Shown here piece by piece: positions 9,430 to 18,838 of a stretch of DNA of 64,000 nt (positions are counted from its first letter, which is position 1; each line of letters opens with the position of its first letter). The notes under the pieces were generated by a model, which saw nothing but the letters and a program-made list of their open reading frames with translations, had not been told where the DNA came from and searched no databases. Made by a program: the position numbers and the translations under genes. Source of the DNA: Strigomonas culicis (taxonomy: Eukaryota > Euglenozoa > Kinetoplastea > Trypanosomatida > Trypanosomatidae); contig AUXH01000008.1 in assembly GCA_000482145.1 (NCBI GenBank), positions 29,308-93,307 on the forward strand. The letters are read 5' to 3'.

Positions 9430-12400
9430 ATGGAAATTATACGAGACAGCGTGCCCCTGTATAGATCACTCACAGGGAGCAGCGGCCTCAATTCACCGTC
9501 CATCGCCAGCCTGGTGAACGATGCGCTGCCAAGCAACAATGAGAAGAAGCGTGTGCAGTTTCACCCCAAAGTGGTGCTTGAAACGTCAGACATCACGAAC
9601 GGACGAAGAAAGGAGCCCACAGGTACCACCAGGACAATAGGTGCGGTCGATGCGGCGGGAAACAGCCCGACAAAGGCGTACACACCGACGGTCTCCTCGT
9701 CCCAGCGCTACAAGGTGCTGCAGTGGGAGCCCGTGAAGTGCAAACGACAGGCGGCGAGCGCGGCGACGGACAAGGCGCAGGAAGGGGAGAAGGGACGCAA
9801 GGATAGTAGAATAGTGCTTCCGTTCGACACAGACACCGGTCGGTGGCTTATGTCCAGAAATCTAGACTGGAGGCATAACAACAGCGAGAGCGTGCTAGAG
9901 GTGGATGACGATGCGCCGCTGGAAGGCGAGACGGCGCCGGCTGGTGTGTCACTTGGCAAGCATTGGAAGGTACCACTCACGGAAGTGATCGGGTTCCAGC
10001 GCTTCACCTTCACCGATCCGCTGCTGTTAGCGTTCTGTGATGACCGGTCTTTCTATGAGTGCATCGATGAGAAGGTGTGCGGCGGCGGCCACAGCACCAT
10101 TTCGGAGCAGTTCTACGCGAAGCGCAGAGAGAGGGATGAGAAACGGAGGGAGGAGGGTGCTGACATCGCCGATGCCACAGGAGCGATGAGGCCGCGTTGG
10201 GTATATCGGCTCTGGGGCCCTGTGGGCCTCGTACTTTCACTTAACGGTGGTGTGCAGCTCTTTTTTGTGTTCCAGGATAGCGCCAGTGTCGTCGACCTCG
10301 AGCGGCGGCTGGAAGACCTGCTGCAGCAGGAGAACAAGGGGAACTCACCGCTCCCAGTGGTGGCAACGTCGTCGCCGACCGCCTTTGACACCGCCGTGTC
10401 TCGTCTGGCGGCATCGGCCGCCCCTACGCCATTGGCGCCTACACCGATGTCTAACTCGGGTGACGGCGCGCGTTCCCCTCTCAGTGCTTCATCGTCAATA
10501 CGCGGAAAGAGCCACCGCGCTATCACGGACGCGAAGCCGGCGGCACCCTCTGAGGAGCCCACGTCACGTGCACGGAAGTTTTGGTTACTCCGCAGCCGCT
10601 CCCCGAAGAACAAGCAAATCGATGTTACTCCGCTTGAAGAGACCGCTGTGGGGGGCAGTGTGTCTGTGCAGCCGTTGCCTGCGTTGGCGGCCCCTCCCCC
10701 TCTCCCTCCCCCTGCTGAAGTGGCGCTGCCTGCCCCTAGTGCGACGTGGGCACCGCAGCCTGTCATCGCCCTCAAGGAGAGCCATCTCAACGATAGCAGC
10801 TTTGGCAAACCGCGTTCCCCTCTGTGCTCTACGGCTTCGCAGATGGATCTTAGTCTAACCAACAGCGCGGAAGGTCCCCCGCCGCGGGATGAGCCGCCGA
10901 TGGAAGGGCTGGACTGGCAGCTCGCTGAACTCGCGCGCTGCGGTGCGGGCCACCAGAAGCTGCGCCGTCAGTGGTCCCTCTACCTGAAGCCCTACCATTT
11001 GTTTGAGAGTTTTGTGAAATGCTACTTCTTTGTACCACTGGACGAGGTGGATAACGGCACATTCGAACAGTATGAGGCTGCGAGGACTAGTGTGTCCAAT
11101 GGAACAGCCGCGGACGGCGAGGAGCACGGGCACGTCGGTCACGCGGCAGTCGTGACAAAGCCTGTCGACACCACCGCCATTTCGCACAAGGAGATGAGCA
11201 ACACGCTTGTCGCCCGCATCAGCCGCCGTCGGCGACAGCGCCGCATGCGCAAGTACGGCCTCGACAAGCAGAAGTTCAACGGCCACAACGATGGCGCCGC
11301 GCAGAGCCCCATCCCGTCGCGCCTCATTTATATTTCCCTCAAAAAACGAAACGCCTGGGAAACGTTGTGCCACAAATTTGGCTCCCTTTCGCTGCCTAAA
11401 GGCAGCCTCGCGATCGACCTCGTGCACACTTCCATCACCCTCGACCCCAAGCGGAAAAACTGCTTCTTCATCGAGTCCGTCGTGTTCACCGAGCGTCCCG
11501 AGGTCTACAAGGCGTTTGCGCGGGTGGACCCGCTGCCCGACTACGGTAGCATTACGCAACGCGGCCGGCTCGCGCTCGGGTCCCTCAAGGCGTACCGTTT
11601 ACAAATGGAGGCTCTGACACCGTCGCAGGAAGCGCGGACCCTGTGGATGGAGCACCTCCTTCGCTACGGTGCCGCGCTGCGCGACTTCACGCAACCAGAG
11701 GTGCCTGTACACGAGCCGACCGGGCTTGGCGCTGACGAGCCACCGACGCCGGTCGGGCCTGCTGCGGAGGGGCAGGCGCCAACCAGGGACGAGCCCACGC
11801 CGGTGCCTGCACCCACCGTAACGACTATCCCGTCGCTGGAGCCGCCCCCGTCGACTGGAGAGACCCCACCGGTGTCCATGGCGCCACGCGAGGAAAGCCG
11901 CGTTACGGCTGCGGCCACGGAGGGTGCGGCACATTCAGACTTCGCCAGCGCCGTAGTGCCGGGTCTGTGGCGACTGCCCCCCAAACCGCAGCTATACATT
12001 GGTGACACCTCGCCCGACGAGACGGTGAACATCGATGCCTCCTTGGTGGAAGGCCAGGACTACACACCGGTGCTGCCGCTGCGCGAGAGGGCCACGCGTG
12101 GTGTGGAGGTCGTTGACCCCACTTCTAGAACACGCACAGCTCTGCCGGCAGGCTCCTACACATTCACGCCACTGCAGGTAGTCGATGTGACGCAGCCGTA
12201 CGTAATAGGAGAAGAAACAGCAGTTGGCGTTTCGAAGACGTTGGACGCCCCTGCAGTGGAGCGCGCTGACGACGCTCGCACAGTCCACTGTTCGTATGGC
12301 AATACGCTGAAAACAGACTTGGAGATCGCCCCTGTAGAGGTGTCTCGCACAAGCAGTTCCACCAGCGTTTCGTGGAGGGACCGTGCTCTGGCGGCTCGGT

Positions 12401-13362
12401 CCGCATCCCCCGTTGCGGCGGGACCAGTGAACCTCGTCCCGGACGCGCAGGGGGCAGTGGATAGAAACTCCCCGGGGGTGCTGTCGTCGTCCTCGGCGAC
12501 CACGGCGTCGTCGGGCCAGCTGCGCGTGCGGCGGGCGACGCTGGAGCCCGCGCGCGAGCCGTCCCCGGCGGGGCGCAGCCCTCTCATCCACGACAGCAGC
12601 GTGCTGCTGCTGAACACCCCGGATACAATGGACTGTCGACAGCTCTCCGACACCCCGCTGAGCATCCCGCCGCGGAGAAGGAGCAAGTCACCGCTCGAGT
12701 GCATCCCGCTCACCGCGCCGAACGCGCGCCGCATCGCGGAGGAGGCCGTCATGGCGTTCCGCCAGCAGCAGCGCCTGGCGGAGGGGAGTACCACGCCGCT
12801 GGACCGCGACACGGCCGGCACGGACCAGGTGGAGAGCAGCCACAACGATACGTCGCCCTACGCGAACCGCAGCGGCTCAGCAAGCGCGCTGGAGACGTCG
12901 CCCATCCCTGCCGCCGTGGCCACCTTTCTCGAGAGCCAGCTCAATAGCACGCCGCTGGGGGCGGAGCCAACCCAGACGGGCCCTGACTTCCAGGTGCGCC
13001 AGGATAACCAGGGGGAGACGATCCCTGCTGTGAACGTGGCAGAGTCCTACTACTTTCCCGGGGACGGGCGACCCGCGTCGCTGCCTTCGGAGCGCAGTAG
13101 GACGCGCTCCGCGTCGCGCGACGCGGAACGGGCACGCACGCCGCTTGGGGGACTGCGGGGTGAAGATGGATACACCAAGCCGCCACCGTTACCGCCCACG
13201 CTACCACCGAAGGATGCACTGCGGAGCCACGTGTACAGAGGAACCACCTATCGGACAGCAGGGGATGGGGGTGAGGACCCTAGGACTTATGCCACCGCGG
13301 ATGCAATGCGAATACGCGACACGGTTTTTGCTGACACATTTAAAACACTATCAAATCAATAG
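9430..13362 (+). CDS. Large PH-like-domain protein with PP1-docking motif
   Basis: A 1310-residue protein of unknown function. Two folded regions are visible in otherwise low-complexity Pro/Ser/Thr/Ala sequence. The first, about residues 174-300, runs from 'KHWKVPLTEVIGFQRF' to a helix 'SVVDLERRLEDLL'. The second, about 627-757, ends in 'EARTLWMEHLLRYG', a helix with a single Trp as in the C-terminal helix of pleckstrin-homology domains. Both therefore look PH-like, but this is pattern reading, not a database match. Near the N-terminus, KKRVQF (39-44) fits the RVxF docking consensus for protein phosphatase 1. The tail (about 900-1310) is disordered with many Ser-Pro/Arg-Ser sites and a polyproline stretch. 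No membrane segment is seen. It may be a cytoskeletal or signalling adaptor, by inference only. Confidence 0.88.
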   Translation: MEIIRDSVPLYRSLTGSSGLNSPSIASLVNDALPSNNEKKRVQFHPKVVLETSDITNGRRKEPTGTTRTIGAVDAAGNSPTKAYTPTVSSSQRYKVLQWEPVKCKRQAASAATDKAQEGEKGRKDSRIVLPFDTDTGRWLMSRNLDWRHNNSESVLEVDDDAPLEGETAPAGVSLGKHWKVPLTEVIGFQRFTFTDPLLLAFCDDRSFYECIDEKVCGGGHSTISEQFYAKRRERDEKRREEGADIADATGAMRPRWVYRLWGPVGLVLSLNGGVQLFFVFQDSASVVDLERRLEDLLQQENKGNSPLPVVATSSPTAFDTAVSRLAASAAPTPLAPTPMSNSGDGARSPLSASSSIRGKSHRAITDAKPAAPSEEPTSRARKFWLLRSRSPKNKQIDVTPLEETAVGGSVSVQPLPALAAPPPLPPPAEVALPAPSATWAPQPVIALKESHLNDSSFGKPRSPLCSTASQMDLSLTNSAEGPPPRDEPPMEGLDWQLAELARCGAGHQKLRRQWSLYLKPYHLFESFVKCYFFVPLDEVDNGTFEQYEAARTSVSNGTAADGEEHGHVGHAAVVTKPVDTTAISHKEMSNTLVARISRRRRQRRMRKYGLDKQKFNGHNDGAAQSPIPSRLIYISLKKRNAWETLCHKFGSLSLPKGSLAIDLVHTSITLDPKRKNCFFIESVVFTERPEVYKAFARVDPLPDYGSITQRGRLALGSLKAYRLQMEALTPSQEARTLWMEHLLRYGAALRDFTQPEVPVHEPTGLGADEPPTPVGPAAEGQAPTRDEPTPVPAPTVTTIPSLEPPPSTGETPPVSMAPREESRVTAAATEGAAHSDFASAVVPGLWRLPPKPQLYIGDTSPDETVNIDASLVEGQDYTPVLPLRERATRGVEVVDPTSRTRTALPAGSYTFTPLQVVDVTQPYVIGEETAVGVSKTLDAPAVERADDARTVHCSYGNTLKTDLEIAPVEVSRTSSSTSVSWRDRALAARSASPVAAGPVNLVPDAQGAVDRNSPGVLSSSSATTASSGQLRVRRATLEPAREPSPAGRSPLIHDSSVLLLNTPDTMDCRQLSDTPLSIPPRRRSKSPLECIPLTAPNARRIAEEAVMAFRQQQRLAEGSTTPLDRDTAGTDQVESSHNDTSPYANRSGSASALETSPIPAAVATFLESQLNSTPLGAEPTQTGPDFQVRQDNQGETIPAVNVAESYYFPGDGRPASLPSERSRTRSASRDAERARTPLGGLRGEDGYTKPPPLPPTLPPKDALRSHVYRGTTYRTAGDGGEDPRTYATADAMRIRDTVFADTFKTLSNQ

Positions 13363-13760
13363 ATCTTTCTTCCTCCGTCTCATTCATCTATATACCCAGA
13401 CCTGCATTGGTTATTAAACTATTTTTTTATTATTGTTTACTATTATTCCGTTTCCTTTTATTTAATTATCTTGTTATTCTCAAACAGGTGTCGTATGTAG
13501 CACCGTGCTGCATTGCTTGATGGTCACGTGTGTAGCAACGCTAGTACTATACAATGCGGCAATGTTTCCCTGCGCATTCCGGTTTCAGAGAACGGGAGTC
13601 GACTATACTTCTTGCCGAACCTAGGAACAAAACTCTGTTTTTTAATATACATGTATAAATCGTCTCTCACCCCCTCCTTCTTTACTCTTCTTTTCATAAA
13701 GCTCCATTTTTGATTCTGCAGGTTTCTTCTGTCGTTCTGTTGTTAGTAGGATATGTGAAT
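13363..13760 (+). other. Intergenic region; splice acceptor and start-stop upstream element
   Basis: The pyrimidine-rich tract 13668-13718 leads to AG 13720-13721, the best acceptor for the RluA gene. Downstream of it an ATG at 13753-13755 is followed directly by TGA (13756-13758), a minimal start-stop element two bases before the main ATG at 13761. A frame open upstream of 13761 has no ATG and is judged untranslated. Confidence 0.5.
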
Positions 13761-15200
13761 ATGGGAAGAACGTTTTGCTACAGTAGGCCAAAGAAGGATC
13801 TGCCGGAAACGCTGATATCGTACTTATGCGTCAAGTTTCCGTACTTCACACGAGAGCAGTGGATTCAGCAGATTGAGTGTGGCAACTTGCGGGTGGAGCG
13901 TAAACCGAAGCATCAGGGGAAGAGGCGGAGACGCGATGGTGAAGGGGATGACGCGCTTGGGGAGAGCAGCGGGCCGAGTGGTGTGCTACCCACGGTGCCG
14001 GACCAGATTTTGGAGCAGAGCGACTTGATCTGTTATGACCCGCCGCGGCAGCTGGAGCCTGAGGTCGACGCGACGCACTTGGAGGTGCTCTACGAGGGTG
14101 AGACGAGTGTGGTGGTGGTGAAGAACGGCTGCCTCCCGGTGACGGAGGGAGGGCGCTACTGCAGGAACACGCTCATTCACATCCTCAACGAGCTGCCTTC
14201 ACTGTCGTCTTTTTACACGGAACGCACGGTGGTGTCGCCGCGTCTGAGCGCTACGCCAGAGGCCACGCTCAACATGAACTTGAATGGAGAGCGACAGACA
14301 GGCGGCGTGACACGTTATTGGAGTGTACACCGTCTGGACAAGGAGACGTCCGGGGTGCTGCTGGTCGCAAAGAATGTGCAGACCGCGGCTGGCTATGCGC
14401 AGCAGTTTATGTCGCAGGCGGAGGAGACAGTGCTGGAGGAGGGCGCACTGAGGCCCCCAGAGGCGCCATCACCGCATCGCTCCGGCGATGTTATCGTGTG
14501 TAATGCTGATGAGAAGCCTATATTCACAAAGGCCATCGCAGACAAGCCGGTGTGCAAGACATACTATGCGGTGCTTTCCGGTGCCGCCCCTGTGGGCACG
14601 GTGCCTCAATATAGAATCACGTACAAGATTGGTCTGCTGTGGGAGGATGAGGCCAACCGCACCGACGCGCATGTGCGACTAAAAAAACTCAAAATGATGG
14701 CCTACCCCTCTGACGCGTCGGTGGGCAAGCCCGCGTGCACCTTCATCACCGTCCTCGCGTCCGACACCGCACTGGGTGTTTCGTTCGCGCGCATCTCGCT
14801 GCTGACCGGGCGCACCCATCAGATCCGCGTCCACTGCGCGGCGCTGGGCTTCCCCGTGCTCGGCGACAAACTGTACAGCACCGCCACCCCCGGTGTCGCC
14901 GGGCACGCGGTGGCGGTGGCCGACAGCGTCTATCTCGCCCGGGCGCAGGACACGGAGAAGCGTGTCTTCCTGCCGGACCACCTCCAGCCGCGGTGGTGCT
15001 GCCGGCGACACCTGCTGCATGCCGGTGCGCTCGCCTTCACGCACGCGGAGACGCAGCAACGTGTGCGCTTCACGGCCCTGTGCGCTCCGTGGTTTCTGCC
15101 CGATGTGAGGGGGCGAGACGAGGCGGAGGATGCGGCGCTGTCGCACTTTATTACTGCAGCGTATGCCAAGGAGCCACAGGATGAGAGGGACACTTTGTAA
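13761..15200 (+). CDS. RluA-family pseudouridine synthase
   Basis: A 479-residue RNA pseudouridine synthase of the RluA/RluD type, which converts uridine to pseudouridine in rRNA or tRNA. The hallmark motif HRLDKETSG is present with the catalytic Asp at residue 193 (bases 14337-14339), followed by 'VLLVAKN'. Further C-terminal family motifs are 'GRTHQIRVH' and 'GFPVLGDKLY'. The N-terminus (about residues 20-60, 'FPYFTREQWIQQIECGNLRVE') resembles an S4-like RNA-binding segment. An acidic/basic insertion lies near residues 50-75. It is longer than bacterial RluD (about 325 residues), with insertions in the catalytic domain around 145-250. The start was set at the first in-frame ATG after the acceptor at 13721; the frame upstream lacks ATG. 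The target RNA and cell compartment cannot be deduced. Confidence 0.95.
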   Translation: MGRTFCYSRPKKDLPETLISYLCVKFPYFTREQWIQQIECGNLRVERKPKHQGKRRRRDGEGDDALGESSGPSGVLPTVPDQILEQSDLICYDPPRQLEPEVDATHLEVLYEGETSVVVVKNGCLPVTEGGRYCRNTLIHILNELPSLSSFYTERTVVSPRLSATPEATLNMNLNGERQTGGVTRYWSVHRLDKETSGVLLVAKNVQTAAGYAQQFMSQAEETVLEEGALRPPEAPSPHRSGDVIVCNADEKPIFTKAIADKPVCKTYYAVLSGAAPVGTVPQYRITYKIGLLWEDEANRTDAHVRLKKLKMMAYPSDASVGKPACTFITVLASDTALGVSFARISLLTGRTHQIRVHCAALGFPVLGDKLYSTATPGVAGHAVAVADSVYLARAQDTEKRVFLPDHLQPRWCCRRHLLHAGALAFTHAETQQRVRFTALCAPWFLPDVRGRDEAEDAALSHFITAAYAKEPQDERDTL

Positions 15201-15617
15201 GCTAAGAGTACAAAACCACTTACGTGCTTATCCTAAGAAAAAATGAGAAGACGTTTTCGCGATAAAAGAACTACTTTTTTTTTATGTGTGACTCTTTGCT
15301 TCTTCTCCTGATACGTTGACAGTGCCCTCTTCTTCCCCATCTTTCCCTTTGCTGTGATCCCCTTCGATGCGTCTATGTACCAACGTTCTAATAAGAGCAG
15401 TAGTACGTGTTTCCTTTCGTTTCTTTGTTGATTAGAAAAAAAGAAAAACGTATATGCATACTAACGAAATCATATAACACACATACATAATTAGATTTCT
15501 TTCTACTTCAGCTGTTTCTTAGAACAGTTAAACAAACGTAATTGCACATCTGTGTACAATTTCCGTACTGTTCTCATTGCGGTTAACATTATTTTGGTTG
15601 CATTTATTTCCACACCT
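15201..15617 (+). other. Intergenic region with splice-acceptor signals
   Basis: AT-rich gap. The tract 15492-15520 followed by AG 15510-15511 or 15521-15522 is the probable splice acceptor for the next gene. From there to 15618 no ATG occurs, which supports 15618 as the start. Nothing else is visible. Confidence 0.5.
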
Positions 15618-16844
15618 ATGACCACCCTCGATGGGAAAATACCAGGGCTTCCCCTGAACACGCCGGATGAGCGCCTTCTGTTCTACACCGAGGTGATGCT
15701 GGCCAATATTCCCTCCATTATCTCCGACTTGGGTTCGGCCAAGAACACGTTTCTGAGCATTTCCGAGAAGCGACGCAACGAGATGAAACAGAAGTCCGCT
15801 CTTCTGCAGTCCATCAGCCGCACTTACGGCAACCTGAATGCGTGCCGCCGCCAGGTACAGGAGAAGTCCAAGCAGCTGGAGGAGTGCGAGGCCGAGCTGG
15901 CCGCCGCGTCGCCGCCCAAGTTCGTCTCCGCCGCGGAGGCGCAGCAGATGACGCAGGAGCAGCGGCAGAAGCAGAATGTGGTCGTGCTGCAGGAGGAGGA
16001 GCTGCGCCGGGTGCGGAAGGTGGACGACCGGCTGCACGTCTTGGCGGAGGACCTCGCCACGCAGACGAAGCTGGCGTCCACACTCGAGAGCGAGATCCAC
16101 ACGCTGACGGGGGAGAGCCAGAACGAGTCCGAGACGCTGCGCAAGGCGCATCAGGAGTGCGAGGCGGTGCGCAACCGGTGGCGCGCCGCGGTGCGGGAGA
16201 CCCAGGTGCTGAACCTCACGATGGAGGAGGAGGACAGTCGTGAGACCATCCAGCAGGAGGCGGCGGACGCCTACCGGCAGATACTGGAGGACTGCCGGCA
16301 GCAAGAGAACGACCTGATCACCACCTGCATCCAGGTGGCGCGCCGGGAGCTGGAGGAGCTGCAGGCGGAGATCGTGGATAAGAAGGACAAGAACGAGGTG
16401 GAGCTCGCCGCGTTTCAGATCGCGCAACGCGAGATGCAGGGCGAGGTCGAGGTGCTGAAGGACGACATCCAGTTCTACAAGCAGCACCAGAAGGAGCTCG
16501 AGCGCCTCGCGAAGCTGCAGCAGCTCGAGGAGAAGCAGGCAAATAGTCTCAAGAAGCTAATGTGGAGTACCTTCTCGATGTCCTCACCGTCCAACGCCGC
16601 GGCGTCCGTGCCCGCGCTGAAGCCGCAGCAGGAGGAAGAGCTCGCCCGGGACCATCCGATCGTCATGCGCCTCTGCGCGAGTATTTTCAAAATGGAACAG
16701 AATAGGCAGACCATTGCGGCCTTTATATCCCAGGTCACGGATCCGTCCAAGAACAACGAGGTGAAGCACGCGGTGGAGCAAATTGAAGATGTTTTGGATT
16801 CCAGCATTGTGCTCAACGAAGATGCCTTGAATGATGCCGTATAG
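15618..16844 (+). CDS. Coiled-coil protein
   Basis: A 408-residue protein dominated by heptad-like coiled coil from about residue 45 to 330, very rich in Glu, Gln, Lys and Leu. The ends are globular: residues 1-40 and about 350-408. It has no signal peptide or transmembrane segment. The N-terminal 'RLLFYTEVMLANIPSIISDLGSAK' segment looks like an amphipathic helix. The start was placed at the first ATG (15618), because the open frame further upstream contains none. In trypanosomatids such proteins are often flagellar or cytoskeletal, but nothing here proves that. No family was recognised. Confidence 0.85.
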   Translation: MTTLDGKIPGLPLNTPDERLLFYTEVMLANIPSIISDLGSAKNTFLSISEKRRNEMKQKSALLQSISRTYGNLNACRRQVQEKSKQLEECEAELAAASPPKFVSAAEAQQMTQEQRQKQNVVVLQEEELRRVRKVDDRLHVLAEDLATQTKLASTLESEIHTLTGESQNESETLRKAHQECEAVRNRWRAAVRETQVLNLTMEEEDSRETIQQEAADAYRQILEDCRQQENDLITTCIQVARRELEELQAEIVDKKDKNEVELAAFQIAQREMQGEVEVLKDDIQFYKQHQKELERLAKLQQLEEKQANSLKKLMWSTFSMSSPSNAAASVPALKPQQEEELARDHPIVMRLCASIFKMEQNRQTIAAFISQVTDPSKNNEVKHAVEQIEDVLDSSIVLNEDALNDAV

Positions 16845-17273
16845 TAGATCCGTGCTCATTCGGTCAGTTTGTGGTAACGCATGTGTAAGATCAGCTACAC
16901 GTTTCTTTTTTTTCTTTTCCTTCTATCTTCTGTATCACTTTTGTTCTGTCGTTGCCCGTTCTCTTTCATCCTGTTGAACACTGTTACACCGTTGAATCTT
17001 CATTAATTCATTGTGTTGTATTTGGTTGGTCGTTTAAAGTACGTGTGGGTTTTACATGACAGTTTCGTGTCACAAAGCACTCCTTGAGCTGTTCTGCCGA
17101 GAGGGACTCCGCATTGCCTTCCTCTACTTCCACTTCACTTCTTGTCTGCGATTCGTCTTAGTACGCCGCGTATTGTTGCTCCTACTCAAACCCATTGCCG
17201 AGTGGACGCTTCGTTTGTTTGGCTGTTTGAAGAGGGAATCCCCCCCCCCTCAATAGCTGTGTAAACATTTTGT
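16845..17273 (+). other. Intergenic region with possible upstream ORF
   Basis: The gap holds pyrimidine tracts (16901-16930, 17118-17158). Candidate acceptors are AG near 17038 and AG 17159-17160. If the first is used, the mRNA would start with a 66-codon open frame (17056-17256) that ends 17 bases before the main ATG. If the second is used, that frame is lost. The frame is hydrophobic and I do not regard it as a proven gene. Confidence 0.4.
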
Positions 17274-18485
17274 ATGGATTTTGTGATTTGTGCAGCTGCA
17301 GATTGCAGTGGTAAAAAGGTGAATTTATGCTTCAAACTGAGCAATGCGGATGCCATCGCGTTGACTCTGTACGAGTTATACTCGCGGCTTTCATTCGCCT
17401 TCTCGCACTACCTAGCGGCCGAGCAGCACTGTCCCTTTGTGTCATTTCAGATACACTATGCGCTGCTCTTTAATGACGTCTTCTGCCGCTGGGACCGCGT
17501 GGAGCACATCTCGCAGGTGCTGGCCGTGCCCAACGGGCAGCTGTACCTGGTGCAGGACCACGTACTGGAGGTCCCCGGGGCGCTGGGCCTCGCGGCGGAT
17601 GCCACACCCTACCTTGCGGGCTACGTGTCGCCGCTGACCCGCTTCCACGTGCCGGGCGAGCCCGGGCTGCTCGTTCCATACCATGCGCCAGGTGTGGTAT
17701 CGAGCGCGTCGCCGTGCCCTCGCTTTACGGTGCCCGGTGTGGACATGCACACCGTCGCGCAGCGCACCAAGGCTACCACCGCGAGTGCGGCCGAAACGGC
17801 AGCGGGAGCGGCGGGGGATGGCCTCGTGGAGCTCGTGTACGCCAATCAGAGTGGCGCCTCTTGCGTCGCGCCGCACGCCGTGCATGCAGGCGTGTCAACG
17901 GCGCCCGTACGGACCTGCAACACGGGCTCACAGACCCCGGTGCTACAATCGCCGGCACGGGAGTATGGGCCCTCCTTCCAGACCCAATCGCTCACCGCGA
18001 GCCCCGCACCGACCCACGTGTATCGCGATCGCTACGAGATGGAGCGCTTGGCGTCGACCCCGGCGCACGTGCCTCTGTACCCGCACATGGAACCCGCACA
18101 CCCTCTGCCGATGGCAGAAGCCGCCGTCGGGTACTTCGCGCGGCAGGCGATGGAGCGGCCCCGCGCGACGGATGCTCGGCGTAGCAGGAGCTACTCCTTG
18201 CAGAACCAACCGTCCTACGGGGAAAAGTACGCGCGGTACCACCGCCTGCGCACACCCTCGCCGCTAGGCTCTGTCTCGGGTAGTGAAGGGCTGATACACA
18301 CACCGAGTATGCGGCCCCTGCTGTCGCTTTCTCATGATCGTACACCTTCATCTTACAGAGGACTAGTACCTACGTACTCACGAAACGAGAGAGGCGAGAA
18401 CATAATACGAATGGAGCGCCTCAAGCTAGAGCAGCAGGACCATATGTCCTTGGATCAACTGCGAACTGCGCTAAGGAGTGAGTAG
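17274..18485 (+). CDS. Hypothetical protein
   Basis: A 403-residue protein I do not recognise. Residues 1-115 appear folded (hydrophobic pattern, 'SFQIHYALLFNDVFCRWDRVEHISQVLAV'). The remainder is Pro/Ser/Ala/Arg-rich and probably disordered, with repeated Tyr and Arg-Ser sites that could be phosphorylated. No signal peptide, membrane segment or catalytic motif is seen. The C-terminal 20 residues (E-R-L-K-L-E-Q-Q) form a short predicted helix. The ATG at 17274 follows a C-run and a TAG at 17254-17256. Its codon use fits the gene cluster. Confidence 0.8.
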   Translation: MDFVICAAADCSGKKVNLCFKLSNADAIALTLYELYSRLSFAFSHYLAAEQHCPFVSFQIHYALLFNDVFCRWDRVEHISQVLAVPNGQLYLVQDHVLEVPGALGLAADATPYLAGYVSPLTRFHVPGEPGLLVPYHAPGVVSSASPCPRFTVPGVDMHTVAQRTKATTASAAETAAGAAGDGLVELVYANQSGASCVAPHAVHAGVSTAPVRTCNTGSQTPVLQSPAREYGPSFQTQSLTASPAPTHVYRDRYEMERLASTPAHVPLYPHMEPAHPLPMAEAAVGYFARQAMERPRATDARRSRSYSLQNQPSYGEKYARYHRLRTPSPLGSVSGSEGLIHTPSMRPLLSLSHDRTPSSYRGLVPTYSRNERGENIIRMERLKLEQQDHMSLDQLRTALRSE

Positions 18486-18838
18486 AGAAGGACGGAAAAG
18501 GTTAAACATTGTGGTTCTTCTTTCTTGTGCTTGATTTACCAGTTTATTAACTCCTTTTTTCAAAACTGTCTTTTTTTTTCATTTATCTCATATCATTTGG
18601 ACACATTTTTTTTTTTTTCATACTATATTTAGTGACCTCTTATTCACACTCAAAATCGTATATGTTCATAGAGACAGAGAGAGACTTAGCTATGCTACAG
18701 AATAGCTGCGTGTTTTATGCCGCGTCAACGATGTACTATAAACGAGTACCATGCCCATTCTCTTCTTCTACTTCATTTTTTCTTTCTTCAACAACAAGGT
18801 TTGTAGTTTTAGAAACGTTTCCACGTGTCAGCGGGGAA
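18486..18838 (+). other. Intergenic region with splice acceptor
   Basis: T-rich gap. The tract 18758-18790 followed by AG 18797-18798 is the probable acceptor. The open frame upstream of 18839 begins without an ATG and crosses this tract, so it is treated as untranslated. Confidence 0.5.
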
